From contig OU452226.1 of the NCBI GenBank assembly GCA_911728455.2, positions 15,145,938 through 15,209,937 on the forward strand: 64,000 bases of DNA, in the 5' to 3' direction. Origin of the DNA: Marthasterias glacialis. Taxonomy: Eukaryota > Echinodermata > Asteroidea > Forcipulatida > Asteriidae. The position numbers and the translations under genes are program-made. Positions 1 through 10,364 of the stretch are shown here, in pieces (positions within the stretch are counted from its first letter, which is position 1; each line of letters starts with the position of its first letter). A model generated the notes under the pieces. The model was not told where the DNA came from. It saw only the letters and a list, made by a program, of their open reading frames with translations, and ran no database searches.

Positions 1-296
1 GTTTAAAAAATGCTGAGGCAAGCTCCTTTCCTTCTTTAGGTTTCATGTCCCACCTTCATAGAAGTTCAAGTGAAACCTGATGACTTCAGAGTTCCATAAC
101 ATGCCTCGGACATAAAAGTTATAGAAGCTTTAAATAACAAGTTTGACATATTTACTCAACCTTCAAAATTATAAAACTTAATAATAATAATAATTTGGGA
201 GGCTAATCATCCTTGTCTAATCAGGCCTGAAACCCTGAACATGTCCTTTTCTTATTTCATTTTTTATAATAAAATTAAATTGGGAGGCTAATCATC
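1..296. other. AT-rich non-coding stretch, probably HVCN1 intron
   Basis: No coding signal is visible. The stretch lies downstream (minus-strand sense) of the second HVCN1 exon, so it should be intron if the S3-S4 exons lie beyond the left edge. It holds short AATAAT runs and a partial duplicate of the phrase TTGGGAGGCTAATCATC near 195 and again near 279. Confidence 0.5.
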
Positions 297-617
297 TTTA
301 CTGGCAGCTGAGAAGCTGAATTGCGAAGGATGCGGCTACGATGTGTTTAAGCTGCAGGCATTCAAGGGTGCCTTCGGCAGCCAACCACATCAACTCAGCC
401 ACATCATCTTTACTGGCAGCTGAGAATTTGAATTGCGAAGGATGCGGCTACAATGTGTTTAAGCTGCAGGCATTCAAGGGTGCCTTCGGCAGCCAGCCAC
501 ATCAACTCAGCCACATCATCTTTACTGGCAGCTGAGAATTTGAATTGCGAAGGATGCGGCTACAATGTGTTTAAGCTGCAGGCATTCAAGGGTGCCTTCG
601 GCAGCCAGCCACATCAA
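297..617. repeat. 112-bp tandem repeat, about 2.9 copies
   Basis: The phrase CTGGCAGCTGAGAA recurs at 301, 413 and 525, giving a 112-bp period. Copies 2 and 3 are almost identical; copy 1 differs at a few bases. Because 112 is not a multiple of 3, the open frames crossing it change frame at every copy, so it is not a protein repeat. It lies in the presumed HVCN1 intron. Confidence 0.9.
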
Positions 618-639
618 CTCATATATGACCACAGAGCAC

Positions 640-835
640 AGCCTGAGATCAAAAGTGTTTGGTTTTTCTGGAGGGAGGAAAACCGGATGGCCTGGAGAAA
701 AACCCTCATGACACAGGAGAGAACCAACGCACAACTCTACTCACATATGGCCCTAGCCAGGACTCAAACCAGGGACACATTAGTGAGAGGCGAACGCTTT
801 ACCCACATGCCACCCCATGCTTCACAACTCACCCA
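640..835 (-). repeat. tRNA-like SINE fragment
   Basis: Read on the minus strand, 749-772 resembles a Pol III B-box (GGTTTGAGTCCTGGC) preceded by a degenerate A-box-like region. A comparable arrangement is at 56560-56900. It has no intact cloverleaf. Family assignment is by eye. Confidence 0.4.
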
Positions 836-891
836 AAATTCAGCCCAAAAGAAATTTTATAAAAAACCATTGCAAGCAAAACTAAACTCAC

Positions 892-2192
892 CTCCAGTTT
901 ACTGTGAAAGAACTTAGCCCCTTGGGCGAACATCTTCAGGGCAAGCTCAATCACGAAGACACTCAGAATAACCAGGCTCATGATGTGGAAGACCTCGGCT
1001 GCAATCTTAGTGGGTGATTCCGCATGCTCTTCTTCTTCTTCTACGTGTGTTTCTTCGGTTACATGCTCCTCCTGTGTGTCATTCTTGTAAGTATTGGAGT
1101 AGGAAGAGTAATATCCACTCTCGGAACTGTTCCCGCCTTCAGTGCTGCATCCTTTGGCCTGCAATGACAAGGTTCTGTCCCAAGTTTAGACTGAAAGCCA
1201 AGTTTACTAATTCTACAACTAGGAGGAACAATATTGTGTTTGAAGCCCACAAGGTTGTTTAGGATGTCTTTTTGAACAGTTCACCAATAAAGGGACCAGG
1301 TTGGAATATGAAAGTGCAGCACTATTCAGTCTTGTACTCTGATTTGTCTTCTTAAGGTGTTTTTTTTTGTTTTTTTGTTTTTACTCTTAGAACATCTTAG
1401 AACATCCAGGGCCAGATTTGAAAGAGCTGCTTAAGCAGACAATGGTTCTCAACAATTTTCTGCTAAGTAAGCACATTTATAAGCAGGAAACCAGTCACAA
1501 ACAGTACATTTTTTTTTATAAAAGGAGCACATGTGAACAACAGCCCAACATACACTAACGAGGTCAATGAACAGAGTGAAAAAATAGAATCAGACTGAAG
1601 GCTCTTTTAAGAAGAGCTCTGATTGGCTAATGAAATGGTTCACTGCAACTCAGAGTTGCTAGAGAAGTATGAAAGAAAGATAACTGGTATCGAGTAAACA
1701 CTCTATGGATTTATGTAAGAAGGTGTTCATGAACACAGCATTTGAATGACTGTATCCCTTCCTCAGTGATGGTATCAGTGATATGACATGACAGTTTGGC
1801 TGGTAATCTTATTCTGCGGAGCAAAATTGTTTTGCGTTTCGCTAATTCCAACAAAATTAGGCCCAGGCTGAGAAAAGATCCAATGTGACTTAAAAATCTA
1901 CCGAACTTCAGTATGCCTTTAAAACTTTGACGTTAAAAACACTCACGGCGGCTAGCGCCTCGTAGTCAAGAATCAACTCCCCAACAACCAAGATACAATC
2001 CAAGACGACCAGGGCAATAACGGCGATCTGAAACTTCTGCGTGTGCAGCACCTCTCGGAGTTTCTCACGGCACGTCATCGGGCTCTCGTGGTAGTCCGGG
2101 TCGTCAGGGTCATGGGACTCCTTGCCATGCTCGTGAGTTTGTTCATCGGTGACAATCTTTTTCTCGTCGTCTTCTTTGGTGAAGAGACCCAT
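892..2192 (-). CDS. HVCN1: Voltage-gated proton channel Hv1 (partial: N-terminus, S1, S2)
   Basis: Hv1 is a plasma- or phagosome-membrane proton channel built from one four-helix voltage-sensor domain. Two exons are visible on the minus strand. Exon A is 1947-2206 with the ATG at 2190-2192 (82 codons); exon B is 892-1158 (89 codons). Both joins are GT-AG and phase 0. Exon A has an acidic, His-rich N-terminus and then S1, with LVVLD at 61-65; D65 matches the selectivity aspartate (human D112), and E72 and D76 match human E119 and D123. Exon B begins with a Ser/Tyr/Glu-rich loop, then VFHIMSL with H140 (human zinc-binding H140) and S2 with E153 and K157. The S1-S2 loop is about 47 residues longer than in human. 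S3, S4 and the coiled coil are not in the window, so the gene continues past the left edge. Any upstream 5'UTR exon was not identified. Confidence 0.9.
1405..1520. repeat. End fragment of the GAGCTGCTTAAGC palindromic MITE, in an HVCN1 intron
   Basis: It shares GAGCTGCTTAAGCA, TTTTCTGCTAAG and GGAAACCAGTCACAAA with the full-length elements at 47458-47630 and 62360-62557. It lies between the two HVCN1 exons. A less clear continuation with TGACAGTTTGGCTGGTAATC is near 1785. Confidence 0.55.
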
Positions 2193-2454
2193 CTTGGTAC
2201 CGCCCTCTATGGAGAGGGATATGAAGAAAAAAAATGTACTGTTACAGCTTCTGAATGATAAATTGCAGTGCTGGATAACAGTGTAATAATAACAGCATAG
2301 TCTTATATAATGCAGGTTTCTACCAACAATTAGGTACTCAAGGCACTTATCATATAATTTCAAGACAGGTTTTTGAAGTGTTTGAATTATGAGACCCATT
2401 TATGTAGTATTTTTTAAGGGTATACAAGGTGCTACGGCACATTCAGCAGCCACT

Positions 2455-2700
2455 GCCAGAAACACCGGGGCACACCCCTTCTCTTAGCGATAAGCACAAC
2501 TGGGTTCTTTTACGTACATCACACCACGAACGGGCCATACGGCTTTACATCCCATCCAAAGGAAGAACCAATACTGAAGTGTCTTGCTTATGGACTTAAG
2601 TGTCAAGACCGGGACTCCAACCCTGATCAGAAACACCAGAGCTTGAGTCCAGTGAGCTTGACCACTCGGCCACGACATGCCACTGTATAGACTCCCCAGA
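2455..2700 (-). repeat. tRNA(Ser/Leu)-derived SINE, minus strand
   Basis: Read on the minus strand, the head near 2683 shows GTCGTGGCCGAGTGGTCAAG, a Pol III A-box like that of serine/leucine tRNAs. It is followed by a B-box-like GGTTGGAGTCCCGG and the tail phrase GACACTTAAGTCCATAAG. Relatives in this window are at 14285-14580, 20165-20437, 53005-53390, 55626-55915 and 59640-59945. Confidence 0.7.
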
Positions 2701-3329
2701 ACCATCAATATTACCTATCCTACTCCCGCAGTGTGATTGACCACAGGTCAATCATTTATACACCTGGGTGAAGAGAAGCAAATTATGGTATTTTTTTCTA
2801 ACTGAGGTCTGGACAGAATTGTTCTGGTAAATTGAAACCAAAAATAACCAAATGTGTAGTAATTTGAGCAACTAATGAAACACATGAGAACAAATTCCCT
2901 CCCCACTCAAAAAATAAAAAGTTAACAAAAACAAAACAAAACAGCAAAGTCACAAATGCATGTTAGAAAAACTTTTCCACTCAAGTAAAGCAGAAAATGT
3001 TCTCAAAGAAAACCAAAGCTGTATGATTGTATCAATAAAGAGTCCAAACCAGAGAAACTGGAAGTGAAAGCTTGATGACTCAATCAATGAATAGTTCTGA
3101 GAGTTGGTTTTTGGTGTTTTTTCTTTTTCACTTTTGCTTTTTTTGTTTGTTGAAGGTAACAACACTGTTCCTGTAAAATGGGGCAATTTACGGACAATGA
3201 ATTTAAGGCGATCTTTCAAAAAGAATTAAAAAACATTCACATTTCATTTTTTTCAGATAATCTAGGCCGCATTTAACTTTGTTCTTGTAGGGGCAAGTTT
3301 TTTTTTTCCTTTGTAAAGGGCACCTCTAT

Positions 3330-3440
3330 GACTAAGTGATTTTTCATTGCTACTGGAACATTTTAGAGGGCACCAAGGCAATGACCAGGGGCATTGAGGC
3401 GATTGCCTTCGTTGCCTCTGTGAAATATCAGGCCTGATAA
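3330..3440. repeat. Fragment of the AGGCCTGGAATTTC foldback family
   Basis: It shares GGGCACC, GGCACCAAGGCAATGACCAGGG and terminal CAGGCCTG with copies at 12925-13082, 20924-21082, 25538-25697 and 63110-63240. The consensus has inverted ends built on AGGCCTGGAATTTCATC and is a non-autonomous element. Confidence 0.6.
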
Positions 3441-3529
3441 TGTTTTTGGGGAGGGGAAGACACCGTTAGAAAAACGTCTCAGTTGTCATTCCTTCTGAAC
3501 GACCAACAGATTGGTCGTCTCCAAGCTGC

Positions 3530-3722
3530 CTATCGACCCAATTCATCTGACGTCATCATCACAATAATACTGGTTGCGCCAATTTGGAAGTCAATGTCAC
3601 TGTGTGTTATGCAGTGTGGTGAGCATTATAGGCGACGCGGCGTTTACACGCTTACCTATTGACTTCCAAAATGGCGAGCATGGCACAGTCGCCGCATGTG
3701 ATGTGCGTGCAAGGGGTCAATA
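3530..3722. mobile_element. Palindromic MITE (GACCCAATTC ends), copy 1
   Basis: The left end GACCCAATTCATCTGACGTC and right end GTGCAAGGGGTCAATA are near-inverted. The interior pairs GGAAGTCAATG with CATTGACTTCCAAAATGG-type sequence. Copies are at 54031-54214 and, more diverged, 60330-60517. There is no coding capacity. Confidence 0.65.
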
Positions 3723-6700
3723 ACAAATAAAATTACCCAACAAAGAACCCCTGATAGTGATACACACTGTAAGTCTTCTTTGGCCCTACGCCACACCAGG
3801 CAATTTCTAGACAACCAGCTCAAGGCAATCTACACAAGTAAAAAGTATTTCCATTCAGTTTCAATTTCAATGCACGCATTTTAAAATGATAAAGAGATGA
3901 TAATGAATTAAGTAATGTAAAAAGAGAACAATTGCTGACTAACCATTTAGCATTCACATTTCACTTTTTAAATAACTTTGGGGGGATAGTTACTTGTTTT
4001 ATATACTAAAACATCTCTTATGCTACCGTGGAGGTGGACCGAAGTGTTCCTTTAGTAAATATGGTAAATGCAATGCAGTTAATTGGCTGCCTCCAAACTG
4101 TCTTTAAAAAATTGCCTTGTGTGACTATGTAGGCCCTATACAATTTAGCTTTGTGTACATTTTTTTATGTAAACTTGTAAAGCACAGCAATACAATTTAA
4201 TGTTAATGTTAATGCTAACTAGGCCTATATTATTAAATGAACTAAAATCTACTAATAGCCAAACACATTTTCACACAAATCTAATTTAATTTAGGGGTGA
4301 ACAAAGAAAAATTTACTGGAGCGGGATTTGAACCTGCGACCACCGGCTAAACATACGCTCAATGAACAGAGTTTGAAAGAATTCAAGTGCTCAAGTGTCC
4401 AAGTTTAGGTGTTCAAGATTTAAAGAAGGTAGTGAATTACCGGTATGTAGTTTTTGTTTTTTTTGTGTGTTTTTTTAATTTTATTTTCTCTCTGGAATGA
4501 CACGATGAGCTTGTTGTTAATGCTTTCATTACCGTTAAACTCAGTGTGACTGCATTGTTTGACCACTCAAGTGTGAAAAACATTTTCTTACATAACGGAA
4601 AGCTTTTGTTCAAAGGCCATTTTTTACAAACTCTGTTATCATCTTGAAGATACTGTTTTGCAGCAAAATAAGTTTAAAAAAATCTTACTTATTGACTTTC
4701 CTTTTAAATAATCAAAAAATTGTTGAAATCGGCCAATAAATGTCTCGGGCTTTGTTTCCTCAGTGTGATACCTGTGAACTCAAAACACTTCTTTTGTTCA
4801 CAACCGTATGGCGCTTCATAAGCGTTTGGCATTTTGGACCTTTCCACTAGTTTGAAGGGATTGCTTTGATAGCAAACTTAATTTGTTTAACCATGATTGG
4901 AAAGATCTGATCTTTCTATGTCCAACCATTGTAAGCTTGGGTATGGAGGGTGAACATGGACAAAACTACAGCTTTATGACAAATGGCCCTTGTGTTCAGG
5001 CTTGAGTGCTTTTTGCATGTAAGCTTGGGCGACAAAAGTTGCCAATGGCCGAGAAGAGGGGGTTTGAGTGCAGTGGACTTAAGGCACCTATGGTAAGGAA
5101 AGGCTTAACAACCAGACAATCGGTAATTTGCACTATCTAGTGTGTTAGTTACAGAGGAAGGGTTATTTAAACGGCAGCCTAGCTTTCAAATCATCCATGA
5201 CTGATGAATAAGGCAAAGACCTTTAGAAAGGTTTTTGGGAACACCATGGGAAATTTATCTCTTCTAAAAATAGCTTGTTGGTCAAAAATACAATCCCGTA
5301 TACGTGTGAATACTCACCAGACACCTTCATGTTATCAACCATGTTGATACACTAGTTGTATACTAAAGACAAAGAAAACTTGGTTGAGTCTGTATCCTTC
5401 CTAAGACGGTCTGAAACTCCTGCTTTCAATGTTTATGCCAAATAGACATTTGTGAGTAACCTCAAATCAAGACCCAGGACACAGCTGATGTTGTGAAATA
5501 CACAGAATACTAGGTCGACTTTAAGTGACAGGATTCTTTTGTCCATAATCTAGAAACGAAAAAGACTGCGGCAAAGTTTGGAACTGTGGTAAGTCTGGTT
5601 GTCACAATATGTTGACAATGACAAACCTTCTTGTACTGGAACTGATCCCAGACTTGTTTCCCAACATCACCACTGACAAAATGAACTCCCACCAGTTGTG
5701 ATAATCGGTCCGTGCTATGCTATCGTGCATGCAAATCACTGAAGTGGGTTATATTGAACGAGCTGTTTCCTGTTCAGCTTAAGTAGTTTTCCTTTCCTGG
5801 TAGCACTCTACCCCCAAAAACTTGCAAAGTCATTGGACCCTGAAATACCGGGTAACCCTCCATCCTCCCAGCGGGGGCTGTCGGAAAGATGAAGGGTTAC
5901 TGATAGTATAATCACAACTAGGGTGAAGGATACGAGAGTTGATGACAGTGCGTGTTTCAGAAACTTAGGTGGAATCTTTTGATGCCAATTTAATGAGGTT
6001 GAACTGGCAACTGCACATGGGAGACTGTATTAAAACCTTAAGCCTTTTTTGAAACAGTAATATGAATATTATTTAAATGAAACACTGTAAATTGACTGAT
6101 TATTAAAGATGTATCGCCCGATTGTTTGCTAAATTGTAGCATCAGGAGATAAACCTGATTAATTAAGTTGACTTTTTTGAAATCCTTCAGGGGTGGTACC
6201 TTTTCTTAATGTAGGTCTGTCTATCAGTTTTCTTTATTGTTTATATACATGTAATCGCTTTTGTATCCTTCCTGTGAATTTGTGAAATTAATAAATGAAA
6301 TAAAACAAAATTAATGGTAAAAAACTTGATTGAAATTGAACAGCTACTGTCCTTTAGTTGAAGAGGTTACAAACTTTCATTTGGACACCAACCAAAAAAA
6401 CTAGTCATCCAATAGTGGTAGTTAAAAAGACACAAACAAGTTATTGTTGGGACCTGACATTATCTTGCCTTACCAGCAGCCATTCACAAACAATTTGCAA
6501 GTCACAAATACATGTCCAAGCAAGGAGGAAGGAAATGTTAGTGTTCTGTGCACTGTGCGTGGATTACACAGATGTTTTTCATGTTTGTTTTTTCATTGTC
6601 TCTGTTAAAATTCGTTCAACCAAAAAATCTATTGATTTATCAATAAATTTCTTAGTCTTTGGCGAAAGAGTTAGTTAGTGATCCGGGTATGTGTAAAACT

Positions 6701-6969
6701 CTACAACTTTAACAATCAAATAAATTAAATTGGTTTAAAATATTAACAAGGACTATTTCAAAATATAAAGTCTTCTTTAATGGATGATGTTTCCCAAACC
6801 TCAACTCTATTTGGTAATTTGACACAAGATCAACATCAGTGGTGTAGCCAAGGGAGGGGGATGGGGGCACATGCCCCCCACAAATTTCCTGCGCCCCTAG
6901 GTGCCCCCATAAAAAAATGTAGATACACGTGATTCATTAAAAAACATGGTACCTCAACCAGGGCCCACC
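3723..6969. other. Gene-free intergenic stretch with repeat debris
   Basis: No open frame here looks genuine and no splice-bounded exon was recognised. A tRNA-like segment (minus, 4318-4362, GGTTCAAATCCCGC) is a SINE relic. A short hairpin pairs GGGTAACCCTCCATC near 5852 with AAGATGAAGGGTTACT near 5886. At 6180-6310 the sequence ends in ATTAATAAATGAAATAAAAC, which resembles the 3' tail of a non-LTR retrotransposon, but no reverse-transcriptase frame is attached. Confidence 0.5.
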
Positions 6970-7465
6970 CCCGGTATGAGGTCAGCTGTGACTTTGAGTT
7001 TCCACTGTGCAATTGATGAATACTTTTTCTAAACATCTGACTTTTTAAAGTTCTAATTCTTTTGACACTCATTGTTACTTGAGTGACCTTGGTTGATGGT
7101 CGAGTTCTTACAGTCCGACTACACTTTTCGTTTTGAGAGGACTGTACTTCACCGGATAGACCTTATTTATGGACTATTTATTGCTCTACATGGTTGAGTG
7201 CGCTCAATTAATGAACTGTCACTGTAAAATGCCTGGGCACAAGACACCACAAATCAGCAAAACAAAGGATAGATGCGGACTGGCTGACCGACAAGTGAAG
7301 TTTTGAAACCCTGAAAACCAAGCCTGACTGAACCCGAGAGGTGATGTTCTTTGTTCGGACCCCCACAGACAAACTTTCCTGTTGAGAGCCAGCATTTCCT
7401 GACAAGTGACAGAGAAGTGATCATTATCGATACTACAATAGCATACCTGTGTCCCCCGCACACCT
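6970..7465 (+). repeat. Second copy of the sequence that forms the tail of the truncated SMARCB1-like gene
   Basis: This block aligns by eye, in the same orientation, with 13480-13865. Shared anchors are GATGAATACTTTTTCTAAACA versus GATGACTATTTTTTCTTAACA, GCTCAATTA, CACTGTAAAATGC versus CACTGCAAAATGC, and ATCGATACTACAA followed by GCA. The offset between the copies is about 6.4 kb, close to the 6.85-kb spacing of the two SMARCB1-type first exons. It may therefore be the remnant of a third tandem unit, or one copy of a dispersed repeat. No intact frame is kept. Confidence 0.55.
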
Positions 7466-7619
7466 GACCTAGTTTCCTGGTGGTGCTTTTGGTATTCTTT
7501 GTGGCTTGAAAGTTTGAAATAATTTATGTGCGCTTCCTTACGGAAGCCGGATAGTGCCAGGGGATAAAAGGTAAACTATATTTTTCACGAGCGCGTGAAT
7601 ATTTTTTATGTACAATTTA

Positions 7620-7812
7620 TCTGGCGGCCGCCACTTATTATCTGGCGGCCGCCACATAATTATCTGGCGGCCGCCACATAATTATCTGGCGGCCGCCACT
7701 TATTATCTGGCGGCCGCCACATAATTATCTGGCGGCCGCCACTTATTATCTGGCGGCCGCCACATAATTATCTGGCGGCCGCCACATAATTATCTGGCGG
7801 CCGCCACATAAA
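7620..7812. repeat. Left subterminal array of 9 GGCGGCCGCC palindromes
   Basis: Nine units of CTGGCGGCCGCCAC are spaced every 21-22 bp by TTATTAT or ATAATTAT linkers. Each core is a perfect 10-bp palindrome containing a NotI site (GCGGCCGC). All nine are in the same orientation. The position just inside the terminal repeats is where transposase-binding subterminal repeats lie in many DNA transposons; that role here is inferred. Confidence 0.95.
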
Positions 7813-8694
7813 TTTCTGTACTATTTAACTCTAAATCAAAGGTAAAATTTGTACGTACTTTTTTGTGGTACGAGGTATAATTTTTTTTTATGAAATGAGG
7901 GCCATTCCAAGAGCTTCAAAATTAAGTAAAATTTTTCTCTGTAGGTGCTTTACTTTTGGAGATATGGCTGTCCGAATAGAGCAGGTTATGCTAATTAGTC
8001 AAAAGTTCGTTGACCCCTAACTCAAAAAATAATTGACCAAATGACTGAGGAGTCCAATCAGCACACCGAATTTCGTTTCAATCCGGGTCGGTCAGGTCCA
8101 AAAGCATGTTGAATTGACACGGAATGACCCACAACTCATAATTTTTTCATGTTACTTTTTGGTTTAGTGTTTTGGTTTGCTTTTGTGTTAACATGACTCA
8201 GTGTTATTAAATTTTGTGGTTATACTATTTACGACTTTGGTAATGCTTTTGCTGTATCGCTTTCATTCGGTGACATAGCCCTGACCAATGGGTTTGATCC
8301 CTCCTTCCGGCTGCAATTCCAGAAAATTTGGTAAAATTTAGGAAAGTTGGGAGTTTGATTTGGGAAAAACATCCTCTAAAACTACATTTTCAAAATGTAA
8401 TGCCCAAATGAATTTCCGATTATATAAAGCCCCACAACTCTACCATAGTTAAAGCCAAAACATCATTGAGAATTTAAGGCTATACATTTCCAAACCCATA
8501 CATTTTCTATAAATACAAAATGTAACAATCAGCCAACTCGTTTTTCAAAGGTTAGTTGAATGCATACTTTAATCACAGTTCTATAAATCACGGTACTTTA
8601 CTCACGGTAATTTACAAGCAAACACTTTGTCAATGAAATATATCAACCATGTCATTAACAGCGGCGTAACAAACAAACAAATTCGGTGGGGGTG

Positions 8695-9160
8695 CACTCT
8701 AAAAACAGATTGGTTATAAAAACAACCAAGATGTTGGTAGATATGTGTCTAACCGGGCTTATTGGTTAATTTAACCAATATATCATGGGTTGAATTAAAT
8801 ATCACTGTAAAAACTCCCGGGTCAGAATTGACCCGGTTTCGGGTCCTAGGGGGACAGACAATCTGTGTCAATGTGACCCCAAATCCGAGCCAAAATCACA
8901 GCTTTTTAACAAAATTTCTGGTCACATTGACACAGATTCCGGGTCAAACTGACCCAGAAATGGGTCTTGCCCTCTGGGACCCGAATCCGGGTCAATTCTC
9001 ACCCGGGAGTTTTTACAATGTGAATTAACCAATATTTTGGTTAATTTGGTTACAATGTATCGTTGTTAAACTAACCAATATCTTGGTTTTAACCAATAAG
9101 CTCGGTTGGACACATATCTACCAACATCTTGGTTGTTTTTAACCAATCTGTTTTAGAGTG
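8695..9160. mobile_element. 466-bp foldback element nested in the outer element
   Basis: The arms are CACTCTAAAAACAGATTGG at 8695 and its near-perfect reverse complement ending at 9160, followed by inverted CAACCAAGATGTTGGTAGATA segments. GTGGGGGTG is found on both sides (8686-8694 and 9164-9172, with CAT intervening on the right), consistent with an 8-9-bp target duplication of hAT type. It has no coding capacity. Confidence 0.8.
8799..9020. mobile_element. 222-bp foldback element nested in the 466-bp element (innermost)
   Basis: TGAATTAA occurs exactly on both sides (8791-8798 and 9021-9028), an 8-bp target duplication typical of hAT elements. The inverted arms contain TGTAAAAACTCCCGGGTCA and its complement. 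The interior is built from short inverted GACCC/GGGTC phrases such as TCTGTGTCAATGTGACC. The frame at 8762-9028 that crosses it is a by-product of the repeat and is not called as a gene. Confidence 0.85.
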
Positions 9161-9361
9161 CATGTGGGGGTGGGCAAAGACAAGAAAATCCCGACTGACC
9201 CACAGGTCACGTCCTCAGGGATATAATGTTGAAAATTTGGGATTGTAAAATCCTAGTTGAACTTCTTGAAAAACATAAACTTTCATTTTCTCAAATTTGA
9301 GCTCCACTTGAAAAAAAGCTTGTTTTGTATCGCAATCCCAAATTGCTAATTTTAAGCTTGA

Positions 9362-9580
9362 TTATGTGGCGGCCGCCAGATAATTATGTGGCGGCCGCCA
9401 GATAATTATGTGGCGGCCGCCAGATAATAAGTGGCGGCCGCCACATAATTATCTGGCGGCCGCCACTTATTATCTGGCGGCCGCCACATAATTATCTGGC
9501 GGCCGCCAGATAATTATGTGGCGGCCGCCAGATAATTATGTGGCGGCCGCCAGATAATAAGTGGCGGCCGCCAGATAAAT
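9362..9580. repeat. Right subterminal array of 10 GGCGGCCGCC palindromes with an internal inversion
   Basis: Ten units occur here. Units 1-3 and 8-10 read GTGG-core-CAG, the reverse complement of the left array. Units 5 and 6 read CTGG-core-CAC (left-array orientation). Units 4 and 7 are hybrids (GTGG-core-CAC and CTGG-core-CAG). This is the pattern expected if a small segment inverted with both breakpoints inside palindromic cores. Confidence 0.9.
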
Positions 9581-9656
9581 TGTACATAAAAAATATTCAC
9601 GCGCTCGTGAAAAATATAGTTTACCTTTTATCCCCTGGCACTATCCGGCTTCCGTA

Positions 9657-10364
9657 CTTCCTGGTTTTAATATCCTGCTCATCGTCATTCACCACTGACA
9701 AAATGTTTGGAGAGGCGGGGGGTGGTGGCATGGTATGGTTTACGTACTGCACTGTGCTAGCCCGTACTTTAAACTTTGAACTTTGACCTTACGAATACCA
9801 ATCACATTTAGTTTACGACGAAAAAAAACCAGACTGAAAAAAAACACTGGGCCTCAACAAGTCAACGCAGGAGGCATGTACATTCAAAGGGGTGGGACCA
9901 CAAGTTCTTCTGTATTGTTGGTATTTTTTAACAGTGAAAAATAAAACAGGGGTGTGGCTTGATGGAGGTTTTGCATGGGCTGCTATGTGACAAATTTCAC
10001 AGTTCACCACCAGCAGCCAGCAGCAGCCCCAGGGTTAACTGAATAGGATAACAAAACTAAGTAAAAGATCAATACTTTGAAAATTACTTGCAGCATAAAA
10101 CATACAAGCTTGTATAAATCCATAAGTGCTCAGGGTCATCAGTTTTAAGTTTATACTCGAACGTCAGACTTTGGTGTCTCCGCGGTACTGGTCACTGGAT
10201 AAGTGGTTTACCGTACCACTCCCCCACCCCCTCCCCACCCCCTCCCCCACCCCTCCCCCACCCTCTCCCCCCCCCCCCCCCCCCGCACACACACACCACA
10301 CACACACACGCTGATATTTATTTCACGAGAGGGCGTCCTGCTTGAGGACGGTCGTACGGCAAAG
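9657..10364. other. 5' flank of the truncated SMARCB1-like gene, with pyrimidine and CA microsatellites
   Basis: The sequence around 10085-10180 (TTGCAGCATAAAACATACAA, TAAATCCATAAGTG, CGTCAGACTTTGG) matches 16963-17045 upstream of the full-length SMARCB1 gene. The phrase TTTCACGAGAGGGCGTCCTG occurs at 10321 and 17158. The duplication therefore included the promoter region. Between them, 10212-10312 is a C-rich run followed by (CA)n. Nothing coding was seen at 9657-10080. Confidence 0.75.

Larger units (their letters stand above)
7541..9654. mobile_element. 2.1-kb foldback DNA element with TA target duplication (outer of three nested elements)
   Basis: The arms are inverted: CGGAAGCCGGATAGTGCCAG begins at 7541 and its reverse complement ends at 9654. 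TA dinucleotides sit outside (7539-7540 and 9655-9656), consistent with Tc/mariner-type TA insertion. About 80 bp of unique terminal sequence is followed by arrays of GGCGGCCGCC units. The interior (about 7813-8690 and 9170-9360) has no transposase-like frame. A second foldback (8695-9160) lies inside it and a third (8799-9020) inside that one. Confidence 0.85.

Noticed and set aside
1..891. S3 and S4 exons of HVCN1
   Set aside because: I searched the minus strand for an arginine-rich S4 (RLWRxxRxxN-like) and found none; they must lie beyond the left edge.
341..917. Frames containing ENLNCEGCGYNVFKLQAF repeats
   Set aside because: The 112-bp period shifts frame at each copy, so the apparent protein repeat is not consistently coded.
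7620..7812. CRISPR-like regular array of identical units with spacers
   Set aside because: The spacers are near identical AT linkers, the units are palindromic, the array recurs inverted 1.7 kb away as a transposon arm, and the context is a eukaryotic genome.
8762..9028. 88-codon frame across the innermost foldback
   Set aside because: It lies wholly across two inverted-repeat elements and starts in the middle one; GACCC/GGGTC symmetry explains the open frame.
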